64,000 nucleotides of DNA, from positions 1 to 64,000 of the forward strand of contig CAUEBO010000003.1 of NCBI GenBank assembly GCA_958454405.1, given 5' to 3'. Position 1 is the first letter of the stretch. Every line of letters begins with the position of its first letter. The position numbers and the translations under genes were made by a program. The notes beneath the pieces are model-generated. The model worked only from the letters and a program-made list of their open reading frames with translations. It was not told the DNA's origin and ran no database searches. Below are positions 51,622 through 59,725 of the stretch, in pieces. This DNA comes from an uncultured Eggerthellaceae bacterium. GTDB lineage: Bacteria; Actinomycetota; Coriobacteriia; Coriobacteriales; Eggerthellaceae.

Positions 51622-52848
51622 ATGCCCGATGCATCGAAACGGGAAGCCCTGCCCTGCAGCAAGAAGGCGATCGTCCTCTGGGGGTTGGCGGCGCTCGCCG
51701 CCGTGGCTGCGGCGGCCCTCGTGGTCGTGCGGTTCGACGATGTGCTGAGCGTGCTGGGCGCGGTGTGGCAGGTGCTGGTCCCTTTGCTGTTGGGCGCGGT
51801 GGTCGCGTATCTGCTCAACTTGGTGATGGCACGGTGGGAGTCGGTCTACTTCCCGAATTCCGAAAGCGTCGTCGCGGCCAAAACGAGGCGCCCCGTATGC
51901 CTGCTGCTGTCCGTTGCCACGGTTGCGGCCGTGGTCGCCCTCATCGTGTTTTTGGTGTCGAGCGAGATCAAAGAGGCGTTCGCTGCTCTGGGCCATGGCG
52001 TCGTGGCCGCATTCGGCACGCTGGCCGAATCGGGGCTGGACTTCGCGGGCTTGGCGTCGATGCTGCCTCATGATGCGGCTGGCTGGCAGGAGATGGCGCA
52101 GAGCGTGTTTGACGGCGCGGGAGGCGCAACAGGTCTTTTGACGTCGGTTGCCAGTGCGGGCGGGCAGGTGGCCCACGGCGTCGTCGGCATGGTGGTTGCC
52201 CTGGTGTTCGGGTTCTTCGTGCTCGTGGACAAGGAGCGCGTGGTGGCGGGTGCGAAGAGCCTTGCGTCTGCTGTATTGTCCGAACGGGCCTACGGGCGCG
52301 TGTCCCACGCGGCGAAGGTGGCGGACGACTGTTTCTCGCGCTTCATATCGGGACAGCGCATCGAGGCCGTCATTCTGGGCTGCCTGTGCGCTCTCGGGCT
52401 GAAGCTGTTCGGCTTCCCCTACGCGGCGGCCATCGGGCTGTGCGTGGGCGCCACCTCGCTGGTGCCGCTTGTAGGCGCTTGGGTGGGCGGCATCGTGGGC
52501 GCCCTCATGATCTTGTCCGTGTCGCCCATGCAGGCCGTGTGGTTCGTCGTGTTCCTGCTGATTCTCCAGCAGATAGAGGGGCACCTTATCTATCCGAACG
52601 TCGTGGGCACTTCGGTGGGGGTGCCGGGCATCTGGGTGCTCGTGGCGGTGTTCGTGGGAGGCAGCCTGTTCGGCATCGCGGGCGTCCTGCTGGGCGTACC
52701 CGTGGTGGCCACCGTCCGCCGGCTCGTGTTCGAGTACCGTGCGGAGAAGGCCGCGGACGCAGGCGACGACGACGGTTCGGGAACCGCAGATGCGAGGTCC
52801 GACGATGCGGATGCGGTCCGACCGCCCGATGCTGCATCGCGGGCATGA
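51622..52848 (+). CDS. AI-2E family transporter (PerM/YdiK-like permease)
   Basis: A 408-residue inner-membrane protein of about eight helices. The C-terminal half has GQRIEAVILGCLCALGL, LVPLVGAWVGGIVGALM, QQIEGHLIYPNVVGTSVGVPG and GGSLFGIAGVLLGVPVVA, the conserved family block. Substrates proposed for the family include autoinducer-2 and ions; none can be assigned here. The C-terminal tail is acidic (GDDDGSGTADARSDDADA). The ATG at 51622 has only a weak GGAGCACCTC site. Confidence 0.85.
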   Translation: MPDASKREALPCSKKAIVLWGLAALAAVAAAALVVVRFDDVLSVLGAVWQVLVPLLLGAVVAYLLNLVMARWESVYFPNSESVVAAKTRRPVCLLLSVATVAAVVALIVFLVSSEIKEAFAALGHGVVAAFGTLAESGLDFAGLASMLPHDAAGWQEMAQSVFDGAGGATGLLTSVASAGGQVAHGVVGMVVALVFGFFVLVDKERVVAGAKSLASAVLSERAYGRVSHAAKVADDCFSRFISGQRIEAVILGCLCALGLKLFGFPYAAAIGLCVGATSLVPLVGAWVGGIVGALMILSVSPMQAVWFVVFLLILQQIEGHLIYPNVVGTSVGVPGIWVLVAVFVGGSLFGIAGVLLGVPVVATVRRLVFEYRAEKAADAGDDDGSGTADARSDDADAVRPPDAASRA

Positions 52849-52912
52849 CGATCGTCTTCCGCCAAGATCGGCCATGCGCCATTGAACGAACCTTTGCTGC
52901 TTCGATCTGCCG

Positions 52913-52941
52913 TTACCGTGCGACGGGGCATGCACTATAAT
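52913..52941 (+). promoter_or_regulatory. promoter of the corA transcript
   Basis: Perfect TATAAT at 52936-52941 with TTACCG at 52913-52918, 17-bp spacing. Confidence 0.6.
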
Positions 52942-52946
52942 GAAGC

Positions 52947-52976
52947 GCCTGCGAGCGCCGCCGCATGCTCGCAGGC
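52947..52976 (+). promoter_or_regulatory. hairpin at the 5' end of the corA leader
   Basis: GCCTGCGAGC (52947-52956) pairs perfectly with GCTCGCAGGC (52967-52976), beginning at about the predicted transcript start. Confidence 0.5.
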
Positions 52977-53037
52977 TCCGATACCGCATTCGCCCGCGCG
53001 TCGGCGTCGAGCCCATCCTTCGCAAAGGAGCCCCTCT

Positions 53038-53082
53038 ATGGCGATAGCATACGCTGGACGGCCGATCGGCAAAACCGCATGA
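53038..53082 (+). CDS. 14-codon upstream ORF (leader peptide) coupled to corA
   Basis: The frame MAIAYAGRPIGKTA starts at an ATG with a strong AAAGGAG site 7 bp upstream. It ends in TGA, which overlaps the corA ATG (ATGA). corA itself has no ribosome site, so its translation should depend on ribosomes that finish this ORF. The peptide has no obvious function of its own. Confidence 0.5.
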   Translation: MAIAYAGRPIGKTA

Positions 53083-54011
53083 TCGAGTATTTCCGCACGA
53101 ACGAGCAGCAGATGCTCCAGAAGATCGACCAAGAGGCTCCCGGATGCTGGATCGCGGCGTTCGAGCCGACCTCCGCCGAACTTGCCTGGCTGATCGAGCG
53201 GTTCGGGCTCGAAGAGGAGGATGCGCGCGCTGCGCTCGACCTCGAAGAGGTGTCGCGCATCGAACGCAACGGGGACTACACCATGTTCATCTTGGACACG
53301 CCGGTGCACGATCGCTCCTCCCATGAGCGCAGCTACAAAACCATCCCGTTCTCCCTGTTCGTGACGCCGACCAACGTGGTGTCCGTTTGCACGGTGTGCA
53401 AGATCCCGCTCGTCGGGCAGCTCATGGCCCGCAAGGGGGTGGCGAGCACCGCCGACGCGGGGGCGTTCGCCGGCGACGTCCTGATGGCCTCGTCCGCAGC
53501 GTACTTCATGGCGCTGCGTCTCATCAACCGGCGGCGGATCGAGCTCATGGCCGCCGTCGAGCGTCCCTCGCGCAAGGATTTGGAAGACCTGTACAACCTC
53601 GACTCGTCGCTGGTGTACTTCAAGACCTCGCTGGCCACGAACGATGCCGTGTTCGAGAAGCATCTGCGGCGGTTCCCCTTCCCGGCGAAGGACGACCGGG
53701 AACGCTTCGACGACGTGATGATTGAGAACCGCCAGGCGCTTGAGACGACGCGCATATACTCGGAGATACTCGACTCCACCATCGAGCATTTCGGCCTGAT
53801 CATGAACCACGATTTGAACCGCACGATGCAGGTTGTGGCGACGGTCTCGCTCGTCCTCTGCGTGCCGACCGCCGTGGCGGGCCTGTTCGGCATGAACCTG
53901 CTGGGCATACCCTTCGACGACGCTCCCTGGGGGTTTGGCGTGGTGTCCGGGTGTACGGTGCTCGTCTCGGCAGCGCTCCTGCTGGTCCTGAAGAAGCTCC
54001 GGTGGTTCTGA
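53079..54011 (+). CDS. corA: CorA-family divalent cation transporter
   Basis: A 310-residue protein of the CorA Mg2+/Co2+ channel family. A large cytoplasmic N-terminal domain (ALDLEEVSRIERNGDYTMFIL) and a long helix lead to two C-terminal membrane segments (MQVVATVSLVLCVPTAVAGLFGMN, GCTVLVSAALLLVLKKL). The GMN selectivity motif is present after the first. The start MIEYFRTNEQQ at 53079 overlaps the stop of the short upstream ORF. A frame extension to 52965 lacks a ribosome site. Confidence 0.88.
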   Translation: MIEYFRTNEQQMLQKIDQEAPGCWIAAFEPTSAELAWLIERFGLEEEDARAALDLEEVSRIERNGDYTMFILDTPVHDRSSHERSYKTIPFSLFVTPTNVVSVCTVCKIPLVGQLMARKGVASTADAGAFAGDVLMASSAAYFMALRLINRRRIELMAAVERPSRKDLEDLYNLDSSLVYFKTSLATNDAVFEKHLRRFPFPAKDDRERFDDVMIENRQALETTRIYSEILDSTIEHFGLIMNHDLNRTMQVVATVSLVLCVPTAVAGLFGMNLLGIPFDDAPWGFGVVSGCTVLVSAALLLVLKKLRWF

Positions 54012-54132
54012 GCCGTTTCGACGGGCGCTCCCGGCGGCGCGAGTCGAAGGCAGGCCGCAGCGTCTGCGGCCCCGCCGTTCTGTCCCTTTCGTCGAAAAAT
54101 CGACAGTTTGCCGGAATGGAAGGCGCACTTTA

Positions 54133-54153
54133 GCCTATTGGAGTACAATAGGC
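54133..54153. promoter_or_regulatory. palindrome overlapping a -10-like box upstream of ilvE
   Basis: GCCTATTG-GAGTA-CAATAGGC, a perfect 8-bp inverted repeat. It includes TACAAT (54144-54149), a possible -10 box, so it may be a repressor site. No matching -35. Confidence 0.5.
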
Positions 54154-54184
54154 GAACCTATAGGAACGATACCCGCACGTCAGA

Positions 54185-54243
54185 CCGCATGGGCTCGTTC
54201 GTCTCCCGTTCGGCTGCCGCTGAGAGGGAACGAGCGCATGCGG
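54185..54243 (+). promoter_or_regulatory. long hairpin in the ilvE leader
   Basis: 54185-54200 pairs with 54228-54243: 15 pairs and one G/G mismatch, 27-nt loop. It ends 35 nt before the ilvE start. No T-box sequence was found, so the control mechanism is unknown. Confidence 0.5.
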
Positions 54244-54278
54244 CGGCGTCCGAGGCTCACGCGAGGAAGGGCGCGAAC

Positions 54279-55202
54279 ATGGCAGACATCACCGAAGTCG
54301 ACTACATCTGGAAGAACGGGGAGCTGATCCCTTGGGCTGAGGCGACCACGCACGTTCTGTCCCACTCGCTGCATTACGGTTCCGGCGTGTTCGAGGGCAT
54401 CCGCTGCTACCAGGATCCCGATACGAAGAAGAGCCAGGTGTTCCGCCTGCGCGACCACATGGAGCGCCTGCATCGCAGCTGCAAGATAGCGCTCATCGAC
54501 CTGCCGTACACGGTGGACGAGCTGTGCGAGGCCACGCTCGAGGTCATTCGCAAGAACAACCTGCCGTCCTGCTACATCCGCCCGCTCGTGTACCGCGGCT
54601 ACGGCGTGATGGGCGTCGATCCCACCGGCGCTCCCACCGACGTGATCATCGCCGTGTGGCCGTGGGACACCTACCTGGGAGCCGACGCGCTCGAGAACGG
54701 CGTGGCCGTGGGCGTGTCGTCGTGGCGCCAGCGCACGAACAACTCCATCCCGCCTGCGGTGAAGGCGACCGCGTCCTATATGAACTCCATCCTGGCGAAG
54801 CTCGAGGCGAAGGAGCACGGCTACGCCGAGGCCATCATGCTGAACGAGGCGGGCCTTGTGTGCGAGGGCACGGGCGAGAACCTGTTCGTGGTGCGCGACG
54901 GCATCCTGTCCACCCCGCCTTTGTCCGACGGCCTGCTGGAAGGCATCACGCGCGACACGGTGCTGTGCTTGGCCGATGATCTGGAGATACCCGCCATCGA
55001 GGAGAGCCTCACCCGCTCCGACCTGTACGTGGCCGACGAGGTGTTCATGACCGGGTCCGCGGCCGAGCTCACGCCCATCGGCAGCGTGGACGGCCGCGTG
55101 GTGGGCAAGCCCGGCGAGATCACGCGCGCGCTGCAGGACCGGTACTTCGACGTGGTCTACGGCAGGATCGACGACTACGCCGAATGGGTGACTGAGATCT
55201 AG
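54279..55202 (+). CDS. ilvE: branched-chain amino acid aminotransferase
   Basis: A 307-residue fold-type IV PLP enzyme, final step for Leu, Ile and Val. SHSLHYGSGVFEGIRCY, YIRPLVYRGYGVMG, PPAVKATASYMNSILAK (PLP lysine) and EGTGENLFVVRDG are family segments, followed by GITRDTVL and FMTGSAAELTPI. GAGGAAGG lies 8 bp before the ATG at 54279. It is followed by cimA and yerC on the same strand, and a structured leader precedes it. Confidence 0.95.
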   Translation: MADITEVDYIWKNGELIPWAEATTHVLSHSLHYGSGVFEGIRCYQDPDTKKSQVFRLRDHMERLHRSCKIALIDLPYTVDELCEATLEVIRKNNLPSCYIRPLVYRGYGVMGVDPTGAPTDVIIAVWPWDTYLGADALENGVAVGVSSWRQRTNNSIPPAVKATASYMNSILAKLEAKEHGYAEAIMLNEAGLVCEGTGENLFVVRDGILSTPPLSDGLLEGITRDTVLCLADDLEIPAIEESLTRSDLYVADEVFMTGSAAELTPIGSVDGRVVGKPGEITRALQDRYFDVVYGRIDDYAEWVTEI

Positions 55203-55204
55203 GA

Positions 55205-55232
55205 GATCCGGCGGCTTGACAGCCGCCGGATC
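55205..55232 (+). terminator. hairpin at the end of ilvE
   Basis: Perfect 12-bp stem GATCCGGCGGCT-TGAC-AGCCGCCGGATC immediately after the stop codon. Without a T tract, it may be partial or act as an attenuator before cimA. Confidence 0.6.
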
Positions 55233-55245
55233 GCGTCGATGCTGC

Positions 55246-55346
55246 GCGGGGCTGCGATACCCAATCTTCGCGCGATGCCGCAAGCTTGCGTACCGAAGTA
55301 CGCGGCGCTCGCGCCATCCCACGAATCTCGGGCATCGCAGCCCCGC
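55246..55346 (+). promoter_or_regulatory. 101-nt long inverted repeat upstream of cimA
   Basis: GCGGGGCTGCGATACCC (55246-55262) pairs with 55330-55346 with one mismatch. Partly paired inner arms follow (GCGCGATGCCGC against GCGGCGCTCGCGC). It lies in the 211-bp gap between ilvE and cimA and is a candidate attenuator or processing site. Confidence 0.55.
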
Positions 55347-55413
55347 TCGCTGGCATCGTTCGACCCGCGAGGTTCTGTTCGCGCTTCGCGCGAATGCCCG
55401 GAAAGGAGCGCGC

Positions 55414-57006
55414 ATGACGAAAATCCTCACCTACGACTGCACGTTGCGCGACGGGGAGCAGAGCGAGGGCATCGCGCTGTCGCTCGAGGACAAGCTGCGC
55501 ATCGTCGAGCGCCTGGACGCATTCGGCGTCGACTTCATCGAGGGCGGCTACCCCGCGTCGAACCCGAAGGACATAGCGTTCTTCCAGCGCGTGCAGGAGC
55601 TGCCGCTTTCGCACGCGAGGATCGCGGCGTTCGGATCCACCTGCAAGAAGGGCGTCGCCCCTGAGGACGACCAGGGCCTGGCCGACCTCATGGGCAGCGG
55701 AGCGCCCGTGGTCACCATCGTCGGGAAGACGTGGGACGAGCAGGTCACCCGCGCTTTGCAGACCACGTTGGACGAGAACCTGCGCATGGTGCGCGAGTCG
55801 GTAGCCTACCTCAAGGCCCAGGGCCGCATCGTGGTGTTCGATGCCGAGCACTTCTTCGACGGCTACAAGGCCAACGCCGCCTACGCGCTGGCATGCGTGC
55901 GCGCGGCGAGCGAGGCCGGCGCCGATTCGGTCGACCTGTGCGAGACGAACGGCGGCGCGCTGCCCCACGAGGTGGAAGAGATCGTGCGCGCGGTGGCCGA
56001 GGCGCTTCCCGCCCAGCAGCTGGGCATCCACTGCCACAACGATTCGGGCTGCGCCGTGGCCAACACGCTCGCGGCGGTGCGCGCCGGCGCAACCCAGGTG
56101 CAGGGCACCGTGAACGGGTACGGCGAACGCGTGGGCAACGCCGATTTGCTCACCATCGTCGCCGACCTCGAGCTCAAGATGGACCGCACCTGCGTGGGCG
56201 AGGAGAACCTGCGGCAGCTGACCGGCGTGTCGCAGTTCGTGGCCGAGACGTGCAACATGTCCGTGCCGAACCACCACCCCTACACGGGCGCATCGGCGTT
56301 CGCGCACAAGGGCGGCTTGCACGCCAGCGCCATCGCGCGCTTTCCCGAGGCGTACGAGCATGCGCGCCCCGAAAGCGTGGGCAACGCGCAACGCATGCTG
56401 GTGAGCGAGCTGGCGGGCAAGGCGTCGCTCGTCGCCAAGGCGGCCAGCTTGGGCATCGACCTCGCGTCCTGCCCCGACAAGACGCAGGACATCCTGGACG
56501 ACATCAAGCGGCGCGAGGCGTGCGGCTACTCCTACGAGGTGGCCGACGGATCGCTCGCCTTGCTGCTGCAACGGCATCTGGGCGCGTATCGCCCGCACTT
56601 CACGCTGGAGAGCTTCCGCGTCATCGTGGACGACCACGAAGACACCGGCGCGCTGGCCAAGGACGCCATGAGCGAGGCCACCATCAAGATACACGTCGGC
56701 AACCAGCGCTTCGTGGCAACGGGCGAAGGCGCGGGTCCGGTGGGCGCCCTCGACAACGCGCTGCGCATGGCCATCACCGCGTTCTATCCAGAGCTCGCCG
56801 ACATCGAGCTGGTGGACTACAAGGTGCGCATTCTCGACGAGAACGTGGGCACCGATGCCATCACGCGCGTCGTCATCACCACGCGCGACAAGCACGGCAG
56901 CTGGGGCACGGTGGGCGTGTCGGAGAACATCATCGAGGCGTCGTGGAACGCGCTCGTCGATTCGGTCGAGTACGGTTTGACGAGGATGCCGGTTCCGGCG
57001 TCCTGA
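55414..57006 (+). CDS. cimA: (R)-citramalate synthase
   Basis: Condenses pyruvate with acetyl-CoA to citramalate, the threonine-independent entry to isoleucine. The 530-residue protein has the HMGL-like TIM barrel (YDCTLRDGEQSEGI, VDLCETNGGALP, GIHCHNDSGCAVANTLAAV, NGYGERVGNADL), a communication region, and a C-terminal LeuA-type regulatory domain (about 390-530). GGYPASNPKD favours CimA over 2-isopropylmalate synthase. AAAGGAGCGCGC precedes the ATG. It lies between ilvE and yerC. Confidence 0.92.
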   Translation: MTKILTYDCTLRDGEQSEGIALSLEDKLRIVERLDAFGVDFIEGGYPASNPKDIAFFQRVQELPLSHARIAAFGSTCKKGVAPEDDQGLADLMGSGAPVVTIVGKTWDEQVTRALQTTLDENLRMVRESVAYLKAQGRIVVFDAEHFFDGYKANAAYALACVRAASEAGADSVDLCETNGGALPHEVEEIVRAVAEALPAQQLGIHCHNDSGCAVANTLAAVRAGATQVQGTVNGYGERVGNADLLTIVADLELKMDRTCVGEENLRQLTGVSQFVAETCNMSVPNHHPYTGASAFAHKGGLHASAIARFPEAYEHARPESVGNAQRMLVSELAGKASLVAKAASLGIDLASCPDKTQDILDDIKRREACGYSYEVADGSLALLLQRHLGAYRPHFTLESFRVIVDDHEDTGALAKDAMSEATIKIHVGNQRFVATGEGAGPVGALDNALRMAITAFYPELADIELVDYKVRILDENVGTDAITRVVITTRDKHGSWGTVGVSENIIEASWNALVDSVEYGLTRMPVPAS

Positions 57007-57051
57007 CGGACGGCGGGCCGTGCGGCCGATAGGACAGGGAAGGTCGATACC

Positions 57052-57354
57052 ATGAGCGAGCTGAGAACTCCCGAAGTCGAGGACCTGCTGCGCGTGTTCG
57101 CGGCGCTCGACGACGAGGACACCATCTTCTCCCTGCTCGAGGACTTGTTCACGATCCGCGAGATCAAGGAGACGTCGCAGCGGCTGGCCGTGGCGCGCCT
57201 GCTGGACGCGGGGAGGTCCTATGCTTCGATCGAGGAGGCAACGGGCGCCTCGGCAACCACGATCGCGCGCGTCTCGAAATGCCTGAGCTACGGCTCCGGC
57301 GGCTACAACGCCGCCCTCAACGCTTTGGACGATGCGAAGAAGGCGGGCCGCTGA
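57052..57354 (+). CDS. YerC/YecD family TrpR-related DNA-binding protein
   Basis: A 100-residue protein. LFTIREIKETSQRLAVARLLDAGRSYASIEEATGASATTIARVSKCL contains the TrpR-like helix-turn-helix. Such proteins are small cytoplasmic repressors with unidentified ligands. It follows cimA by 45 bp, so it is probably in the ilvE-cimA transcript and may regulate branched-chain or related amino acid genes. Confidence 0.88.
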   Translation: MSELRTPEVEDLLRVFAALDDEDTIFSLLEDLFTIREIKETSQRLAVARLLDAGRSYASIEEATGASATTIARVSKCLSYGSGGYNAALNALDDAKKAGR

Positions 57355-57416
57355 CGCGCCGTGCCGCCAAGGCCGTTGCGGGGGCGCATCGTGTCGGCAA
57401 CGCCGCTCTTGCCATG

Positions 57417-57561
57417 ATGGCTGAAAACACGGTCGAATGCGCAGTCGCCGAGCGCGAAACCAGGCACGAGAATTTCGCGACCAGGCGTTTTGCGCGACCA
57501 AGGCGCGCGAAGGGCGCGAATCGGCCCCGCAGACTGCACATTCGACCGCGTTTTCGGTCAT
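57417..57561 (+). repeat. palindromic intergenic repeat, copy D
   Basis: A 145-bp element with about 29-bp arms (57417-57446 region and 57532-57561) and the same interior as copy B (CGCCGAGCGCGAAA, GACCAGGCG, GGCGCGCGAAGGGC). It sits in the 446-bp gap 57355-57800, which otherwise shows no gene. Confidence 0.88.
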
Positions 57562-57800
57562 TTCCGATTCAGCCCGAGCCAGCCGCGCCAGCCTGGTTTG
57601 TGCTGGCGTTCCCGGCGGGCATCGGGGTCGATTCGCCGGCTGAACGAGGGGCGCATGCGCGGGCGGAGGGGGACGAAGGCGCCGCAGGGGGGAGCGGGGC
57701 GTTGCCGCTGCCCGCGCGCCTGACAAGTGCAGAGCTGCTTCAATGCGGTATCATAGGCCTGATTTCAATGCCGTCACCTTGCTTGTGAAGGAGAGTCCGC

Positions 57801-58361
57801 ATGACCACGTTGTTCGTCAATGCATGCATGCGCGGGGAAGCGTCCCGCACGCTCGCGCTGTGCCGCGAGTATTTGGAAGGCGTCGAGGATGTCGTCGAGG
57901 TCGATCTGGCAGAGCTCGGCCTCAAACCCTTCGACGCCGCCATGGTGGCCTATCGCAGCGAAAAACAGCAGGCCGGGGAATGGGACGATCCCATCTTCAC
58001 ATTGTCGCGCCAGTTCGCCGAGGCGGACGACATCGTCGTGGGAGCGCCGTACTGGGACCTGTCGTTCCCAGCGGCGCTCAAGATTTACCTTGAGCATGTG
58101 AGCGTGTGCGAATGCACGTTCCATTATACGGAGGACGCCCGCTGCGAAGGCATCTGCAAAGCGCGCACCCTCACGTATATCGCCACGTCCGGCGGCTCCG
58201 TGGAAGGGGCCAACTTCGGATACGAATACCTGTGCGGCATCGCGAAGATGTTCGGCATCCCGGAAACGCGGTTCGTGGCTGCTGAAGGGCTGGACATCGT
58301 GGGCATCGACGTGGAAGCTCAGCTGGACAAAGCGCGCGAGCAGCTGGCGAAGCTCCGGTGA
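57801..58361 (+). CDS. flavodoxin-fold NAD(P)H-dependent FMN reductase / azoreductase-like
   Basis: A 186-residue protein with the flavodoxin fold. MTTLFVNACMRGEASRT is the phosphate-binding strand-loop, ADDIVVGAPYWDLSFPAALKIYLEHV is typical of NQO/AzoR proteins, and TYIATSGGSVEGANFGYEYL follows. Two-electron reduction of quinones or azo compounds is expected. GAAGGAGAGTCCGC precedes the ATG. The next gene's GTG overlaps its stop (GTGA), so they form a coupled pair. Confidence 0.85.
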   Translation: MTTLFVNACMRGEASRTLALCREYLEGVEDVVEVDLAELGLKPFDAAMVAYRSEKQQAGEWDDPIFTLSRQFAEADDIVVGAPYWDLSFPAALKIYLEHVSVCECTFHYTEDARCEGICKARTLTYIATSGGSVEGANFGYEYLCGIAKMFGIPETRFVAAEGLDIVGIDVEAQLDKAREQLAKLR

Positions 58362-59722
58362 GCATCGCGTCTCCCCGGGATTCCCTCTCCGAAGCGGCGC
58401 CTGCAGGGCGCTTCGAGCATCCGGTTCGGCTCGAGGGCCTGCTGGACGCCGCCGATGCGGCTACGATGGTCGGCCGCGCGCTCGGGCTCGTCGACGAGCG
58501 CTTGGTCGACCACGGGCTGCGCGTGGCCCGCATGCTCGATGCCATGATGGAAGTCGACGGCTCGCTTGATGGGCGGCAACGCGACGGGCTGCATATGGCC
58601 GCGCTTCTGCATGATGTGGGAGCGTACCGCACCGAAGAGATCGACCGTCTGGTTTCGTTCGAGACCGGCGACGTGTGGGAACACTCGTTCTACGGCTGCC
58701 TGTTCTTCAAGGAGCTGTCGCCGCTTCCCGAGTACGCCGAGATCATCCTGTACCATCATATGCCGAACAGCCTGTTCGACGGACAAGACGCTGCCGTGCG
58801 CTTCCTGTCCCAATGCTTGCAGGTCGCCGATCGTGCCGACGTGCTGCTGCTCGATCACCCCGAACTCGATGCCGACGAACTGCTCTGCGCGTTGGAGGGC
58901 GCAGCGCAGGGCCGGTTCTCGGACGAGGCCGTCGCCTTGTTCGCGGAGGCCGTGCATCGGTTCGACCTCGTGAAGGCGCGGCGCTCGGGTTTCGAGCGGG
59001 AGTTTCCGATGCGGGTTTTCCGGAACGGCGGAGAGGCGGTGCCGTATCTGGACATGCTGGTGCATGTGATCGATTTTCGCAGCCGGCATACCGTCGCCCA
59101 TACCGTGACGACGGCATGGACGGCATACGGGCTGGCCGTCCGCATGCTGGCGGACGACGATGCCGTTCGGCGCGTGTACCTGGGCGCGCTGCTGCACGAC
59201 GTGGGCAAGATCGGCGTGCCCTTGTCGGTTCTGGAGAAGCCCGGCCGCCTCGATGAGGCCGAGACGGCCGTCATGCGCACGCATGTGAAGCTTACGGAGC
59301 GCATCCTCTGCGGGCTCGTCGACGACGATGTGCTGCAGGTTGCCGTGCGCCATCATGAGAAGCTGGACGGTTCCGGCTATCCATGCGGGCTGCGCGGCGA
59401 TCGGCTGACGATGCCTGAACGGATCGTCGCGGTAGCCGACATCGTGAGCGCGCTGGTGGGCACGCGCAGCTACAAGGAAGCCTATCCCAAAGACAAAGTG
59501 CTGGGAATTCTTTCCGACCAAAGCGAGCGGGGCCTGGTCGATGCGAGCGTGGTCCAGGTCATGGTGAGGGACTACGACGAGATCATGGAGGACGTCGGCC
59601 GTGCGACCGCGCCCATCGAGGCAACCTATCGACGGGTGCAGGACGGGTATCGGCGGCTGCTGCAAACGCTCGGCGAAGCGGCACCGCCGCGCAAAAGCCG
59701 CACTCCGAATCCGAACGCGTAG
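58358..59722 (+). CDS. HD-GYP domain protein with an additional N-terminal HD domain
   Basis: A 454-residue cytoplasmic protein. An N-terminal HD domain (HMAALLHDVG, about 75-90; YHHMP) is followed by a C-terminal HD-GYP domain (LGALLHDVGKIGVP, HHEKLDGSGYP, VAVADIVSAL). HD-GYP domains hydrolyse c-di-GMP to pGpG or GMP. Start GTG at 58358 overlaps the upstream stop by 4 bp. The N-terminal HD lacks the full lysine-containing HDxGK form and may be regulatory. Confidence 0.85.
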   Translation: MSIASPRDSLSEAAPAGRFEHPVRLEGLLDAADAATMVGRALGLVDERLVDHGLRVARMLDAMMEVDGSLDGRQRDGLHMAALLHDVGAYRTEEIDRLVSFETGDVWEHSFYGCLFFKELSPLPEYAEIILYHHMPNSLFDGQDAAVRFLSQCLQVADRADVLLLDHPELDADELLCALEGAAQGRFSDEAVALFAEAVHRFDLVKARRSGFEREFPMRVFRNGGEAVPYLDMLVHVIDFRSRHTVAHTVTTAWTAYGLAVRMLADDDAVRRVYLGALLHDVGKIGVPLSVLEKPGRLDEAETAVMRTHVKLTERILCGLVDDDVLQVAVRHHEKLDGSGYPCGLRGDRLTMPERIVAVADIVSALVGTRSYKEAYPKDKVLGILSDQSERGLVDASVVQVMVRDYDEIMEDVGRATAPIEATYRRVQDGYRRLLQTLGEAAPPRKSRTPNPNA

Positions 59723-59725
59723 CCG

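Noticed and set aside
54012..54278. T-box riboswitch upstream of ilvE
   Set aside because: No T-box consensus (TGGNACCGCG-like) or specifier-loop layout was found; only simple hairpins are visible.
14606..57561. The four palindromic repeats as a CRISPR array
   Set aside because: Copies are single, far apart and in both orientations, with no spacer series.
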